DNA of 64,000 nt from SIG701 sp045577175 (GTDB lineage Bacteria > Bacillota > Clostridia > Oscillospirales > CAG-272). The stretch covers positions 16,366-80,365 of the forward strand of contig JAZNHT010000054.1 of the NCBI GenBank assembly GCA_045577175.1, read 5' to 3'. The notes beneath the pieces were generated by a model. The model was not told the DNA's origin, searched no databases, and saw only the letters and a list, made by a program, of their open reading frames with translations. The position numbers were made by a program, and so were the translations under genes. Of the stretch, positions 18,087 through 28,122 are shown in pieces (within the stretch, counting starts at the first letter, position 1; each line of letters opens with the position of its first letter).

Positions 18087-18131
18087 AAACAACATATGCT
18101 GAACATAAGAACACAGACAAGGAGATCGCTT

Positions 18132-19433
18132 ATGATTCTGTATACCGTAAAACCCGGGGACACCGTCTTTTCCATCGCGCAAAGAAACGGAACCTCTCCC
18201 TCGCGCATCATTATCGACAACGATCTGACGAACCCCGGAAAGCTCGTCGTCGGGCAAACGCTTGTACTTCTCTATCCCACCAAGACGTATACCGTCCGCG
18301 GCGGTGATACCCTCACAGGTATTGCAAATGCGTATGGAACCACCCTGCTCTCTTTGTGGCAGAACAACCCGTCTTTACGTGGACGATCGTACATCTATCC
18401 GGGACAGACATTGAATATCGCTTATGAAACGCCTCCGCTTGGTACTCTCCGCGTAAACGGATACGCATATCCGTACATAGATCGCTCCGTTTTGCGCACG
18501 ACGCTTCCTTATCTAACCTATCTGTCGATTTTCACATACGGGTTTCGCACGGACGGCTCTTTGATCGAACCGACCGGCGGAGATGCCGAGCTGATCGCAA
18601 TCGCCAAGGAATATCAGACAGTACCGCTTATGATGCTCACATCGCTGACGGAGATGGGTACATTTTCAAACGAACTGGTTGCGTCTCTGCTTGCTGATCC
18701 TGCCCTTCAGAACACCGTGACGGAAAATGCATTGCAGGTAGTACGCGAAAAGGGATACGGCGGAATTGACGTGGATTTCGAATACATTCCGGTGCAGTTT
18801 GCGGAGGAATATGCGCAATTTCTGACGAATCTCCGTACAAAGCTCGAAGCGGAGGGATATATTCTTTTTGCATCGCTTGCACCGAAAACGTCGGCTGAAC
18901 AGCGCGGTCTCCTGTATGAGGGACACAACTACGCTTCCGTCGGTGCGGCAGCAGATTACGTCCTTCTGATGACGTATGAATGGGGCTATACATACGGTCC
19001 GCCGCTTGCGGTCGCACCGATCCCGAACGTGCGCGCCGTACTGGACTATGCGGTAACGGAAATCCCACGGGAGAAAATTTTCCTGGGCGTACCGAATTAC
19101 GCGTACAACTGGACACTTCCATATGTACGCGGTGAATCGCGCGCCGAGGCACTTTCAAACGTCGCCGCTGTGCAGTTGGCGGCAGAAAAAAACGCGGAAA
19201 TCCGTTTTGATGAAACGTCGATGGCACCGACTTTCAACTATTACGAATTTTCCGCGGCGGCTAACAAATCGCTTGAGCATGTGGTATGGTTTGAAGACGC
19301 GAAAAGCATCGATGCAAAGCTCAGACTGGCAGACGAATACGGTCTGCGCGGCATAAGTATATGGCAGATCATGAAATACTTTCCACAGCTTTGGCTCCTT
19401 CTCCACTCACTGTTCTCGATCGAAAAAATCTGA
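18132..19433 (+). CDS. LysM domain glycoside hydrolase family 18 protein (spore-type)
   Basis: A 433-residue peptidoglycan-associated hydrolase resembling the spore germination/cortex proteins YaaH and YdhD. Two LysM domains (about 3-48 and 51-98: YTVKPGDTVFSIAQRNG, YTVRGGDTLTGIANAYG) bind glycan. A GH18 barrel follows with the catalytic signature GGIDVDFEYIP, putative acid Glu at 217. No signal peptide is visible, as is usual for coat- or cortex-targeted relatives. AAGGAGATCGCTT places the start at 18132. No clear sigma-A promoter is seen, which would fit sporulation-sigma control, though that is inference. A strong terminator follows. Confidence 0.9.
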   Translation: MILYTVKPGDTVFSIAQRNGTSPSRIIIDNDLTNPGKLVVGQTLVLLYPTKTYTVRGGDTLTGIANAYGTTLLSLWQNNPSLRGRSYIYPGQTLNIAYETPPLGTLRVNGYAYPYIDRSVLRTTLPYLTYLSIFTYGFRTDGSLIEPTGGDAELIAIAKEYQTVPLMMLTSLTEMGTFSNELVASLLADPALQNTVTENALQVVREKGYGGIDVDFEYIPVQFAEEYAQFLTNLRTKLEAEGYILFASLAPKTSAEQRGLLYEGHNYASVGAAADYVLLMTYEWGYTYGPPLAVAPIPNVRAVLDYAVTEIPREKIFLGVPNYAYNWTLPYVRGESRAEALSNVAAVQLAAEKNAEIRFDETSMAPTFNYYEFSAAANKSLEHVVWFEDAKSIDAKLRLADEYGLRGISIWQIMKYFPQLWLLLHSLFSIEKI

Positions 19434-19434
19434 C

Positions 19435-19466
19435 AAAAAAGCGTGAGCGAATGCTCACGCTTTTTT
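19435..19466. terminator. Bidirectional terminator between the GH18 gene and the DUF4430 gene
   Basis: AAAAAAGCGTGAGC, a short loop, GCTCACGCTTTTTT: a symmetrical stem between convergent genes. Confidence 0.88.
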
Positions 19467-19472
19467 ATAATG

Positions 19473-19937
19473 TTACTCAGCGGCCTCTTCCATATCGGAA
19501 GTAAGCTCTTTCACAAAGGTATAAACGATCTTGTCGCCGTCATTAATAACGTGCGTACCGGCGGAAACATTGTCCTCAGGTGCAACGCCGTTCAAGGTGT
19601 AGTCCCAGAAGCAAAGGTACTCAGCTTCTCCTTCGCCTTCAATGCCCTCCATATAGTCTTCAATTGCATTGACGTGGTTTTCATCCGTGCTGAGAACGTA
19701 GCTGAGCGCGTTCTCATCCAGCGCGTTCGTGATTGCAATGATAACCGTAGCGGGATCATCGACGGGGTACGTTACAGGAATCGTGACCGGCTCAAGAATT
19801 GTTTTATCGGGAGCCACAACGGAGACAGTTACATTGATTGTCGCCGTTTCCTTATTCTCGGCAGGCTGGCAGCCGATAAAAGATACGGAAAGAAGCAAAA
19901 GTGCAAGGGCAAATGCGAAATACTTCATGAGTTTCAT
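19473..19937 (-). CDS. DUF4430 domain lipoprotein
   Basis: A 154-residue secreted lipoprotein. The signal peptide LALLLLSVSFIGC has a lipobox ending in Cys at about 22. The mature part has the DUF4430 (transcobalamin-like) pattern, with CFWDYTLNGV followed by AGTHVINDGDKIVYTF near the C-terminus. The ATG at 19937 has GGAGG 8 bases upstream. Its own promoter is at 19975-20003. In other bacteria DUF4430 domains occur in cobalamin-linked and cell-surface proteins; ligand binding is unproven here. Confidence 0.82.
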   Translation of the reverse strand: MKLMKYFAFALALLLLSVSFIGCQPAENKETATINVTVSVVAPDKTILEPVTIPVTYPVDDPATVIIAITNALDENALSYVLSTDENHVNAIEDYMEGIEGEGEAEYLCFWDYTLNGVAPEDNVSAGTHVINDGDKIVYTFVKELTSDMEEAAE

Positions 19938-19974
19938 GTGGATAGCCTCCAAAATTTTATTATGGTTTGGATAA

Positions 19975-20003
19975 AGTATACAATAAATCGGCACAAATGT
20001 CAA
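19975..20003 (-). promoter_or_regulatory. Sigma-A promoter of the DUF4430 lipoprotein gene
   Basis: Minus strand: TTGACA, 17-bp spacer, TATACT, about 40 bp before the start codon. Confidence 0.82.
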
Positions 20004-20033
20004 TACAGAAACGGAATTTTTATCGGGAAAGAG

Positions 20034-22721
20034 CTATCCGTTGCCTTCGTAGATGTCATCCTCATTCACCGCACCGCTGTCTGTGTCCTCGGAATCGGCA
20101 GAGTCTGTCGTTTCCTCGGGTTCCTCCGGCACAGGTCTTGCACTCGGATGCTCTTGGTAAAATGACTCGAAATCAAAATGGTCATAACAGAATCGGTTGT
20201 AGAAGGACCAGGTATTTGTTTGACCGATAAACACACCCTCGGGAATGGCGTTCTGGAAGAAGGGCTCGCCCCACCAGCCGCCCGGTACTACATCCGCAGG
20301 CAAATCGCGGTACACGTACTGCGCATCGGTGACCGTTACCTCAACCGGGAACGAACGGGACTCCACACGGATAAGTGCGGTATCCGTAAGATCGGCAAAA
20401 TTGCCGGTATAGCTCATGATGTCGAGAACGACGCCGCCGACGACGGAATCGTATTTGACGACAACGTGCGTATCGCACGGTTCATCGGGCATATTGTCGC
20501 GTGTGAAATATCCCTTGGCAATTCTGTTGCCGCGCGGATCAAGTCTGCACGCTTCCGTCGGCTTTTCGCCGGAATCGAGGCAGTATTCACACTCGATCAC
20601 GCCTGCCGCCATGGTAAACGTTTGCAGCGGCTCGCCGCCTGCGTTTGCCTCATCAATATATTTTTGATGAAGCTTTGTCATTACCGTATCCCACACAAGA
20701 CAGGACGGGTTCTGACGGAAATCACTGAGCGTCTGGTTCATTTCGTAGCCGAACCATACACCGCCTACATAGTATGGAGTATAACCGACAAACCAACGGT
20801 CAAAATCATTACCTGCGGTACCGGTTTTACCAGCAACATCGACCGTTTTACGGAGCGTCACCGACGTACCTGTACCCTGGTTCATGACATTTTCCATCAT
20901 GACTGTCATAATGGAGGCAGTTTGTTCACTGATGACAACCTTGCCCTCCGAAGCGTTTTCGAGAATCAGGTTGTCCTCGCTGTCGTACACATACAAGAAC
21001 GTGCGCGGCTTATTGTAGACACCGTTATTCTGGAAAATGGAATACGCCGCGGTAATCTCCTCGACCGTAACACCGAAGTTCATCTGACCGAGCGCAAGAG
21101 AGGCAAGTCCCATGTCCGTCAGAATCGTTCCGCTTTCCGTGGTGTACGATTCAATGAAATTGGACATACCGAGCTTGTTTTTGACAAAATCGAATGCTTT
21201 CTCAATCGTAAGATCCTGCAAAACACGCACGGCTACCGTATTCTTTGATGTGATGATCGCTTGATTGACCGTCGTCAGACCTGCGTAAACATACGGCAGG
21301 TTTCCGGGCCACGGTGTGGGTGTTTCGGAATCGCTGAACATAACCGGCACGTCGTCATATACGCTTGCGTAGTTGATGATTCCCGTATCCAGAGCAGGTG
21401 CATACACGGCAAGCGGCTTGATGGACGATCCCGGAGAACGGGTCGTGCCGGTAGCAAGATTCAGGATTCGGTTATCCGTTTTCTCGCCGCGTCCGCCGAC
21501 AATGCCGAGAACATCTCCCGTATACGGATCAACGACAACCATGGCGGATTGCGGCTGGAGACCGTCATTGGAGTACGGGAAATATTCGGTATCGTTCTCG
21601 TACACTTCTTCCATGATCGCCTGCACTTCGGGATCCATGACCGTGTAAATTTTCAATCCGCCCGAATAGATCATCATGCTGGCGGTGTAGGAATCAAAGC
21701 CGTATTTCTCCATGAGTGCGTCGCGCACATCGTTGAACACGGTTTCCTTATACCACGAGAACACCGTTCCCGTTCCCGTTTCCTGTTCACTGCTCTCGTT
21801 GCTGAGAACGAGAGTCAGCTCCTTATACTTGTTTTCCTCGTATTCCGCCTCGGTGATGTAGCCGTATTCCCACATAGCGTACAAAACGTCAATGCGGCGC
21901 TTGGCATTCTCCTCGGGAAAACGGACAGGATCGTACAAAGAGGGGTTTTTGACGATTGCGGCGAGCGCGGCGCACTCGACAAGCTCAAGCTCGCTGACAT
22001 CCTTTCCGAAGAAGTAGTTCGCTGCCGCCTGCACACCCGTACAGTTGTTGGAAAAATAGACGATATTGAGATACAGCTCGAGAATTTCTTCTTTACTCTT
22101 GTTTTTTTCAAGATCAAGAGCCTGGAGAATCTCCTGAATCTTTCTTTGCACGCGCACCTCGTCATTACCCGTCAGATTTTTCACGAGCTGCTGTGTGATT
22201 GTGGACGCGCCGCGCACCTCCTCAAATCCGACGAAGAAATTGACGACCGCCTTACCCGTTCCGAGCCAGTCTACGCCGTTGTGCGTGTAGAATCGGTGAT
22301 CCTCGATCGCAATAAACGACTGATACAGGTACTTCGGAAACTGTGAATAGGACGCCCACAGGCTGTTTTCGGAGGCATAAATACGTTCGTCCTCCAGCTC
22401 AACCGCGGAACCGATACGGTTTTGGCGATCCTCCTCCGTTTCGTAATCCATGTAATAGATACGGGTCGTGGTGTCAGTGCCGGTCGTAATCAGAAGCGAG
22501 GTGTCGAGCGTCGGATCGATATTATTTTTGATATAGATGGCAAACACACCTGCCACGATGACACCGGTAATCAAACCGATCAGAAGCACCGTAAGCAGGA
22601 TATTGAGAATGTAGGACAGAATTTTCAGAAGAATACGTCCGACGACCCCAAAGGCGCGAAGCACTTCCCGTCCCCAGTTGATCTCCGCAGGCTTTTTTCC
22701 GAAATTTTGATTATTTGTCAT
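20034..22721 (-). CDS. Class A penicillin-binding protein (PBP1a family)
   Basis: Bifunctional peptidoglycan glycosyltransferase/transpeptidase, about 895 residues. A cytoplasmic N-terminus, one membrane anchor (LLTVLLIGLITGVIVAGVFA) and a GT51 domain come first (IAIEDHRFYTHNGVDWLG with the catalytic Glu, GASTITQQLVKN). The transpeptidase has SSIKPLA (SxxK), SKNTVAVR (SxN) and KTGTAGNDFDRW (KTG). A Cys-bearing linker and an acidic Glu/Asp/Ser-rich tail end the protein. I used the ATG at 22721 (MTNNQNFG); a longer ATG 24 bp upstream is possible, and neither has a strong ribosome site. It follows dnaE by about 150 bp with only a weak promoter candidate between. Confidence 0.94.
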   Translation of the reverse strand: MTNNQNFGKKPAEINWGREVLRAFGVVGRILLKILSYILNILLTVLLIGLITGVIVAGVFAIYIKNNIDPTLDTSLLITTGTDTTTRIYYMDYETEEDRQNRIGSAVELEDERIYASENSLWASYSQFPKYLYQSFIAIEDHRFYTHNGVDWLGTGKAVVNFFVGFEEVRGASTITQQLVKNLTGNDEVRVQRKIQEILQALDLEKNKSKEEILELYLNIVYFSNNCTGVQAAANYFFGKDVSELELVECAALAAIVKNPSLYDPVRFPEENAKRRIDVLYAMWEYGYITEAEYEENKYKELTLVLSNESSEQETGTGTVFSWYKETVFNDVRDALMEKYGFDSYTASMMIYSGGLKIYTVMDPEVQAIMEEVYENDTEYFPYSNDGLQPQSAMVVVDPYTGDVLGIVGGRGEKTDNRILNLATGTTRSPGSSIKPLAVYAPALDTGIINYASVYDDVPVMFSDSETPTPWPGNLPYVYAGLTTVNQAIITSKNTVAVRVLQDLTIEKAFDFVKNKLGMSNFIESYTTESGTILTDMGLASLALGQMNFGVTVEEITAAYSIFQNNGVYNKPRTFLYVYDSEDNLILENASEGKVVISEQTASIMTVMMENVMNQGTGTSVTLRKTVDVAGKTGTAGNDFDRWFVGYTPYYVGGVWFGYEMNQTLSDFRQNPSCLVWDTVMTKLHQKYIDEANAGGEPLQTFTMAAGVIECEYCLDSGEKPTEACRLDPRGNRIAKGYFTRDNMPDEPCDTHVVVKYDSVVGGVVLDIMSYTGNFADLTDTALIRVESRSFPVEVTVTDAQYVYRDLPADVVPGGWWGEPFFQNAIPEGVFIGQTNTWSFYNRFCYDHFDFESFYQEHPSARPVPEEPEETTDSADSEDTDSGAVNEDDIYEGNG

Positions 22722-22873
22722 GTGTGTATATTCCGATCCTTTCATAATCCGATACATCAGATGTCGGAAAAAGGGTTACGATCATACGTTTGATATAGTA
22801 TAGCACTTTATTTTGAATAGATTGTGAAGACTTACGACAATATTGTGAATTTTGGAAATCCGCCTGCGTCAGA

Positions 22874-25800
22874 TTACCGCAGAACGACAGCATCCTCGCC
22901 GAGGATTTCCTTCAGCTCACGAATCACAAACGGAGTCGGGGCGGCACACATGTTTTCTGATTGCATGTATTTGCCTGCCGATACATCGAAAAAGACAACC
23001 GGAACACTGCCGACAAAAATTTGCAGAAAGCTCATCACCCGTTTGCTTTCGGGAGAATCCATACTTGCGACCTTCAGATACATTTTCGATACAGGCTTGT
23101 CAGTGACAGAAACCGATACCGCATTTTGCGAAACTTCGGTGGCAGGTGCCCGATATGCGCTGTTTTCGCGCAAAGGCTGTACAGTGCGGAGAAGGATTTT
23201 GGCCTCCTCATCTTCTCTCGCGGATACTGTGCCCTGTACGACCACAGCGGCATTCGTTGTGAGATATGCGCCTGCGGAAGCGAAATCCTGCGGGAACACG
23301 AGCACTTCAATCTCACCCGTGCGATCCTCCAGTGTAAGAATCGCCATCTGCTCCCCGGAGCGTGTGCTCTTGTTCTGCCGCTTTGTGACAATACCGGCAA
23401 CGGTTACGCGCTGTTTGTCGCGGTATTGCGGCACAGATTCGCTGTCAGCCTCCTCATCTTCTCTGAATGATGCCTTAATCGCCGAAACAGAATCGGCAGA
23501 CAGCGCGGTTATATGATTCCGATATTCATCAAGGATGTGTCCCGAAAAGTACAAACCGGAGCTCTCCTTCTCCAGCCGGAGAAGATCCTTTCCGCTGTAT
23601 TCGGGAATATCGGGCAAAACGATTTTTGGCGCAGCAGAAACAACACCGGCGGTCGATGCCACCGAAAACAGATCGAGCTGTCCGTCAAGTGCGGAGCGTC
23701 CCTGCGCAGAACGGCTGTCGAGCACGGATTCGTAAACGGTGAGCATCTGCGAGCGTTTGGCTCCGAGTCCGTCAAGCGCACCGGATTTGATAAGCATTTC
23801 AAGCTGACGCTTATTGAGCGAGGCATCGCTCATACGGGATACAAAATCGTCGAAAGAGGTATATGCCCCGCGCTTATCCCGTTCGGCGATCAGCGCATCC
23901 ACGAACTGCCGCCCGAGATTTTTCAGTGCGAGCAGACCAAAGCGTATATCCTTGCCGTTCACATGGAAATCGCGTGCACTTTCGTTGACGTGCGGCGGAA
24001 GAATACGGATACCCATCCGCGCGCACTCAGTGATATACTCCGCCATTTTATCGGATGAGCCGAGGACAGAAGTGAGAAGTGCGCTTTCGTACTCACGCGG
24101 ATAATGCGCCTTCAGATACGCGGTTCGGTAGGACAGAACGGCGTAAGCGGCGGCGTGGCTTTTATTGAAGGCATAATTGGCAAAGCCGACAATCTCCTCA
24201 AACAGCTCACTTGCGGCATCCTCGCTGACGCCGTGACGGACGGCACCTGCAAGAAAAGCGGCACGCTCGCTTTCGAGAACATCCAGCTTCTTTTTGGAGA
24301 TTGCACGGCGCACGACATCGGCACGTCCGAGCGTGTATCCCGCAACGTCGCGAAAAATCTGCATGACCTGCTCCTGATAGACGATACAGCCGTTTGTGAC
24401 GTCCAGAATCGGGGCAAGCAACGGAGTGACATATGCAATCCGCGACGGATCGCGGCTGTTTTCAATATATTTCGGGATCGAATCCATCGGTCCCGGACGG
24501 TACAGCGCAATCGCGGCAATAATATCGTCGATACGCTCGGGTTTCATCTGCATGAGCGTCTGGCGCATACCGCCCGACTCAAGCTGGAAAACGCCATCTG
24601 TCTTTCCCGACGAGATCAGCGCGTAGGTACGCTTATCGTCCATGGGGATTTTTGAAATATCAAACGTGCCGTCGCGCTCCTTGATCTGCGCCTCAGCCTC
24701 GGCAATAATCGTAAGATAGCGAAGAGCGAGGAAATCAAATTTGAGCAAACCGAGATCGGCGACCGTGTTCATATCGAACTGTGTCACGGTGATGCCGTTA
24801 TTGACGGAAAGCGGCACATAGGACGCAACAGGTTTCTCCGTAATCACGACACCTGCGGCGTGCGTAGAGGCGTGACGAGGCATACCCTCCAGTGTCATCG
24901 CCGTATTGACAAGACGGCGCACCTGCTCATCGTCTTCGTACAGCTCCTTCAGTGCCGGATTTTCCAGCGCATCCTTCAGCGTAATACCGAGCGCGTGCGG
25001 AATCAGACGTGCGACTGCATCCACGTCCGAATAAGGAAAGCCGAGTGCGCGCCCGACATCGCGGATCACGGCTCGTGCCGCCATCGTCCCGAACGTGATG
25101 ATCTGGGCTGTATGATCGTCACCGTATTTTTCACGGACATAGGCGATCGCTTCATCGCGCCTGTCGTAGCAGAAATCAATATCAAAATCGGGCATACTGA
25201 CGCGCTCCGGATTGAGAAAGCGCTCAAACAGAAGATCAAAGCGAAGCGGATCGACATCCGTAATGCCGATGAGGTACGCGACAAGCGATCCTGCACCCGA
25301 GCCACGCCCGGGACCGACGGGAATCCCGACTGATTTTGAGTGATTCACAAAATCCCACACGATAAGGTAGTATTCACTGTACCCCATCTTTTCGATCACG
25401 GAAAGCTCGTAAGCGATGCGATCGCGGTAATCCGCCTCGGTGTGCTTGTCCGTAAAGGCGATATGCCCGTCGCAGACACGGCGGGCGAAGCCGTCCTCGG
25501 CAAGGCGCGCGAGAAAATCGCCCGGGTACGAGCCGTCATCGGGACGGAATCTGGGGAGCTGAGTCTCCCCGAATGTGAAGTGAAAATCGCACATATCGGC
25601 GATTTTTACGGTGTTTTCCAAAGCGTCGGGAAATTCGGAGAAGAGCTTCTCCATCTCCCACGTATTTTTATAGTAAAACTCGTCCGTTTCAAAGCCGATC
25701 GGACGTCCGTCGGTGATAACGTTGTTTGTCTGAATGCACATGAGAATCGCCTGTGCTTCGGCATCCGCACGGCGGAGATAGTGAACGTCATTTGTGGCGA

Positions 25801-26404
25801 CGAGCCCGATGCCCGTCTTTTGCGCGATCTCCAGAATCGCGCGGTTAACCGTTTGCTGCTCGGCGATGCCGTGATCCTGTACCTCCAGCCAGAAATGATC
25901 CTCGCCGAAAATCTCACGCATTCGGACAGCATACGCGAGTGCTTCATCGTACTCCCCTGCCGTAATCATGCGCGGGATATAGCCTGCAAGGCAGGCAGAG
26001 AGCGCGATCAGTCCATCGTGATGCGCTTCGAGAAGCTCCATATCGACCCTTGGCTTGGAGTAAAATCCTTCCGTATAGGATTTGGATACAAGCTCGATCA
26101 GATTGCGGTAGCCGATCTCATTTTCCACAAGGAGGACAAGGTGATAGCTGGAGGAGTCGAGATCGTGCGTTTTGTCAAAGCGGCTGCGGCGTGCCACATA
26201 CACCTCGCAACCGATGATCGGCTTGATACCCTCCTCCATGCACGCCTTATAAAAGGAAACGACACCGTACATCGCGCCGTGATCCGTGATCGCTACGGCG
26301 GTGTGCCCCATTTCCTTAGCGATTTTCGGGATGTCGGCAATACGGCACGCGCCGTCCAGCAAGCTGTATTCACTGTGCAGATGCAAATGTACGAACTGTC
26401 CCAT
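22874..26404 (-). CDS. dnaE: DNA polymerase III subunit alpha (DnaE)
   Basis: Replicative DNA polymerase of the DnaE type, 1176 residues. An N-terminal PHP domain (HLHLHSEYSLLDG, AITDHGAMYG), then the C-family catalytic palm with the Asp motif SMPDFDIDFCYDRR and GPGRGSGAGSLVAYLIGITD, fingers (VFQLESGGMRQTL), a helix-hairpin-helix region and a C-terminal OB-fold (VTVAGIVTKRQNKSTRSGE). The ATG at 26404 has GGGAGGACGGT before it and matches the family N-terminus. It lies 22 bp after whiA. Confidence 0.97.
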   Translation of the reverse strand: MGQFVHLHLHSEYSLLDGACRIADIPKIAKEMGHTAVAITDHGAMYGVVSFYKACMEEGIKPIIGCEVYVARRSRFDKTHDLDSSSYHLVLLVENEIGYRNLIELVSKSYTEGFYSKPRVDMELLEAHHDGLIALSACLAGYIPRMITAGEYDEALAYAVRMREIFGEDHFWLEVQDHGIAEQQTVNRAILEIAQKTGIGLVATNDVHYLRRADAEAQAILMCIQTNNVITDGRPIGFETDEFYYKNTWEMEKLFSEFPDALENTVKIADMCDFHFTFGETQLPRFRPDDGSYPGDFLARLAEDGFARRVCDGHIAFTDKHTEADYRDRIAYELSVIEKMGYSEYYLIVWDFVNHSKSVGIPVGPGRGSGAGSLVAYLIGITDVDPLRFDLLFERFLNPERVSMPDFDIDFCYDRRDEAIAYVREKYGDDHTAQIITFGTMAARAVIRDVGRALGFPYSDVDAVARLIPHALGITLKDALENPALKELYEDDEQVRRLVNTAMTLEGMPRHASTHAAGVVITEKPVASYVPLSVNNGITVTQFDMNTVADLGLLKFDFLALRYLTIIAEAEAQIKERDGTFDISKIPMDDKRTYALISSGKTDGVFQLESGGMRQTLMQMKPERIDDIIAAIALYRPGPMDSIPKYIENSRDPSRIAYVTPLLAPILDVTNGCIVYQEQVMQIFRDVAGYTLGRADVVRRAISKKKLDVLESERAAFLAGAVRHGVSEDAASELFEEIVGFANYAFNKSHAAAYAVLSYRTAYLKAHYPREYESALLTSVLGSSDKMAEYITECARMGIRILPPHVNESARDFHVNGKDIRFGLLALKNLGRQFVDALIAERDKRGAYTSFDDFVSRMSDASLNKRQLEMLIKSGALDGLGAKRSQMLTVYESVLDSRSAQGRSALDGQLDLFSVASTAGVVSAAPKIVLPDIPEYSGKDLLRLEKESSGLYFSGHILDEYRNHITALSADSVSAIKASFREDEEADSESVPQYRDKQRVTVAGIVTKRQNKSTRSGEQMAILTLEDRTGEIEVLVFPQDFASAGAYLTTNAAVVVQGTVSAREDEEAKILLRTVQPLRENSAYRAPATEVSQNAVSVSVTDKPVSKMYLKVASMDSPESKRVMSFLQIFVGSVPVVFFDVSAGKYMQSENMCAAPTPFVIRELKEILGEDAVVLR

Positions 26405-26426
26405 ACCGTCCTCCCGTTTTTTATAC

Positions 26427-27173
26427 TTATTCAGCCGCTTCGCGTTTGCGCTTTGCCGTCTCCGCAAAATCCATGATTTTGGCAAGTCGGTGGCTGACAC
26501 CCGATTTGCCGATCGGCGGCTCATGCACACCGCCAAGCTCCTTCAGCGACATCTGCGGATATTTCAGGCGCACCTTTGCCGTTTGCTTCAGCTCGGCAGG
26601 CAGCTCCTCGATGAGTCCGTCCTCTACAAGTGAACGGATCACCGCCGTCTGCTCCTCGGCTGCCCGAATTGCCTTTCCGATATTGGCAGTATCGCAGTTA
26701 ACCTGCCTATTTACATTATTGCGGAACTCGCGCTCGATGCGCCGGTTCATAAAATCAAATACAGCGTTGTTTGCACCGATGTATGCAAGAAAATCGGCAA
26801 TGGCTTCGCCGTCCTTCAGGTAGCAGATGTGTTGTTTTTTGCGAACCGTATGACGTACATCGATCCCCTGCTCTGCAAGGATTTCGGCAAGCGCGGTGCA
26901 TTCCGCCTCCGTCTCAAAAGAAAACTCCAGATGATTCCGCTTCGCGGGATCCGTAACCGATCCGCGCGAAAGAAACAGAGCAAGTACAAAACGGGAGAGA
27001 CACAGCGGACATTTTGAGCGTTTTGCCGCCTCGCGCATGGCATCTGCCCGTTTTCCACTCGGCAAAAGGAGCACCGACTCGGCATCCTTCATTGCGTGCT
27101 GACAGCATTTTTTCTTGACCGGAACCGCCGCAAGACTTTCCCGCAGTGCTTCCGCGTAGGATTTTTCACTCAT
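26427..27173 (-). CDS. whiA: DNA-binding protein WhiA, short N-terminus
   Basis: WhiA is a conserved Gram-positive protein with a degenerate LAGLIDADG homing-endonuclease fold and a C-terminal helix-turn-helix. It affects cell division and chromosome segregation in Bacillus and sporulation in Streptomyces. This copy has 248 residues against about 310-325 usual. The first LAGLIDADG half is largely missing, and the text moves quickly to KCPLCLSRFVLALFLSRGSV. The second half (YIGANNAVFDFMNRRIEREFRNNVNRQVNC) and the HTH (LKELGGVHEPPIGKSGVSHRL) are intact. ATG with GAGGAAATC upstream. The order murB-whiA-dnaE is consistent with a Clostridia chromosome core. Confidence 0.92.
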   Translation of the reverse strand: MSEKSYAEALRESLAAVPVKKKCCQHAMKDAESVLLLPSGKRADAMREAAKRSKCPLCLSRFVLALFLSRGSVTDPAKRNHLEFSFETEAECTALAEILAEQGIDVRHTVRKKQHICYLKDGEAIADFLAYIGANNAVFDFMNRRIEREFRNNVNRQVNCDTANIGKAIRAAEEQTAVIRSLVEDGLIEELPAELKQTAKVRLKYPQMSLKELGGVHEPPIGKSGVSHRLAKIMDFAETAKRKREAAE

Positions 27174-27184
27174 GATTTCCTCGA

Positions 27185-28105
27185 TTATCCGTTCTCCGGC
27201 ACAAAAACAATTTCCGGCTCAATCTCGATCCCGTGCAAACGGCGGATTTCCGCACGCACAAAACCGATCAGTGCGAGAACGTCCGCTGCCGTTGCACCGC
27301 CGCGGTTTATGATGAAGCCGGCGTGCTTTTCGGAAACTTGCGCACCGCCGATCTGCTTGCCCTTCAGTCCCGCTTCATCGATCATCTGCGCGGTGTACCG
27401 ACCGGGATAGCGTTTGAACACGCTGCCTGCGCTCGGGTACTCCAGCGGCTGTTTTTCGATGCGGCGCGCCATCAGCTCCTCCATCCGTGCACGGATCGTG
27501 GCAGGATCGCCCACCTTGAGCTGAAATTCTGCGGAAACAACCGTCCTCTCGGGATGCTCACGGTACACACTGTGACGGTACGCAAATGCGTGGGCATCCG
27601 CCTCCGCGGTGACAAATTCACCGTTTTCACTGTCATAATACGTACTGCGAATGAGCACCTGCGAAATCTCGCCGTCATAGGCACCGGCGTTCATAAAAAC
27701 GGCACCGCCGACACTGCCGGGGATTCCGTTTGCAAATTCAAGACCTGTAAGAGATGCATCCAGTGCGGCTTTGGCAAGCGCGGTGAGGGATGCGCCGGCA
27801 TCTGCGGTAATTTTCGTGTCCGATACGGTGATCCGCTTCATCCCTGCGGTGGAAATGACCGCGCCGCGGAAGCCTGCATCCGCAAACAGAAGATTGCTGC
27901 CGCGGCCGATCACCTTTGTCCGCACGCCGCACTGTTTCGCGGCGGCGAGCACGTTTTTCATCGTCTCGGCAGTCGAAGGCTCGATATAATAATCCGCAAC
28001 TCCGCCGATCTGAAACGTCGTATGCCGTGAGAGCGGCTCATCGCGGCGAACTGTTATGCCGCTGATCGTTTCAAGTGACGACTCAAACGATTTTCCGTCT
28101 GTCAT
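27185..28105 (-). CDS. murB: UDP-N-acetylmuramate dehydrogenase MurB
   Basis: FAD-dependent reductase that makes UDP-MurNAc. 306 residues: FAD-binding motifs (VIGRGSNLLFADAGFRG, GIPGSVGGAVFMNAGAYDGE), the substrate-side YRHSVYREHP block and the catalytic Ser in YPSAGSVFKR. It ends with the EIEPEIVFVPENG terminus holding the catalytic Glu. ATG is preceded by CGGAGATG. It fits with the class A PBP and Ddh elsewhere in the window as cell-wall synthesis genes. Confidence 0.96.
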   Translation of the reverse strand: MTDGKSFESSLETISGITVRRDEPLSRHTTFQIGGVADYYIEPSTAETMKNVLAAAKQCGVRTKVIGRGSNLLFADAGFRGAVISTAGMKRITVSDTKITADAGASLTALAKAALDASLTGLEFANGIPGSVGGAVFMNAGAYDGEISQVLIRSTYYDSENGEFVTAEADAHAFAYRHSVYREHPERTVVSAEFQLKVGDPATIRARMEELMARRIEKQPLEYPSAGSVFKRYPGRYTAQMIDEAGLKGKQIGGAQVSEKHAGFIINRGGATAADVLALIGFVRAEIRRLHGIEIEPEIVFVPENG

Positions 28106-28122
28106 CTCCGTTCCTCCGTTCG

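Noticed and set aside
22758..22873. Promoter between dnaE and the class A PBP gene
   Set aside because: A TATACT is present on the minus strand but no -35 box lies at an acceptable distance, so it is not listed.
25340..26476. Plus-strand open frame opposite dnaE
   Set aside because: Antisense to conserved DnaE motifs; no independent support.
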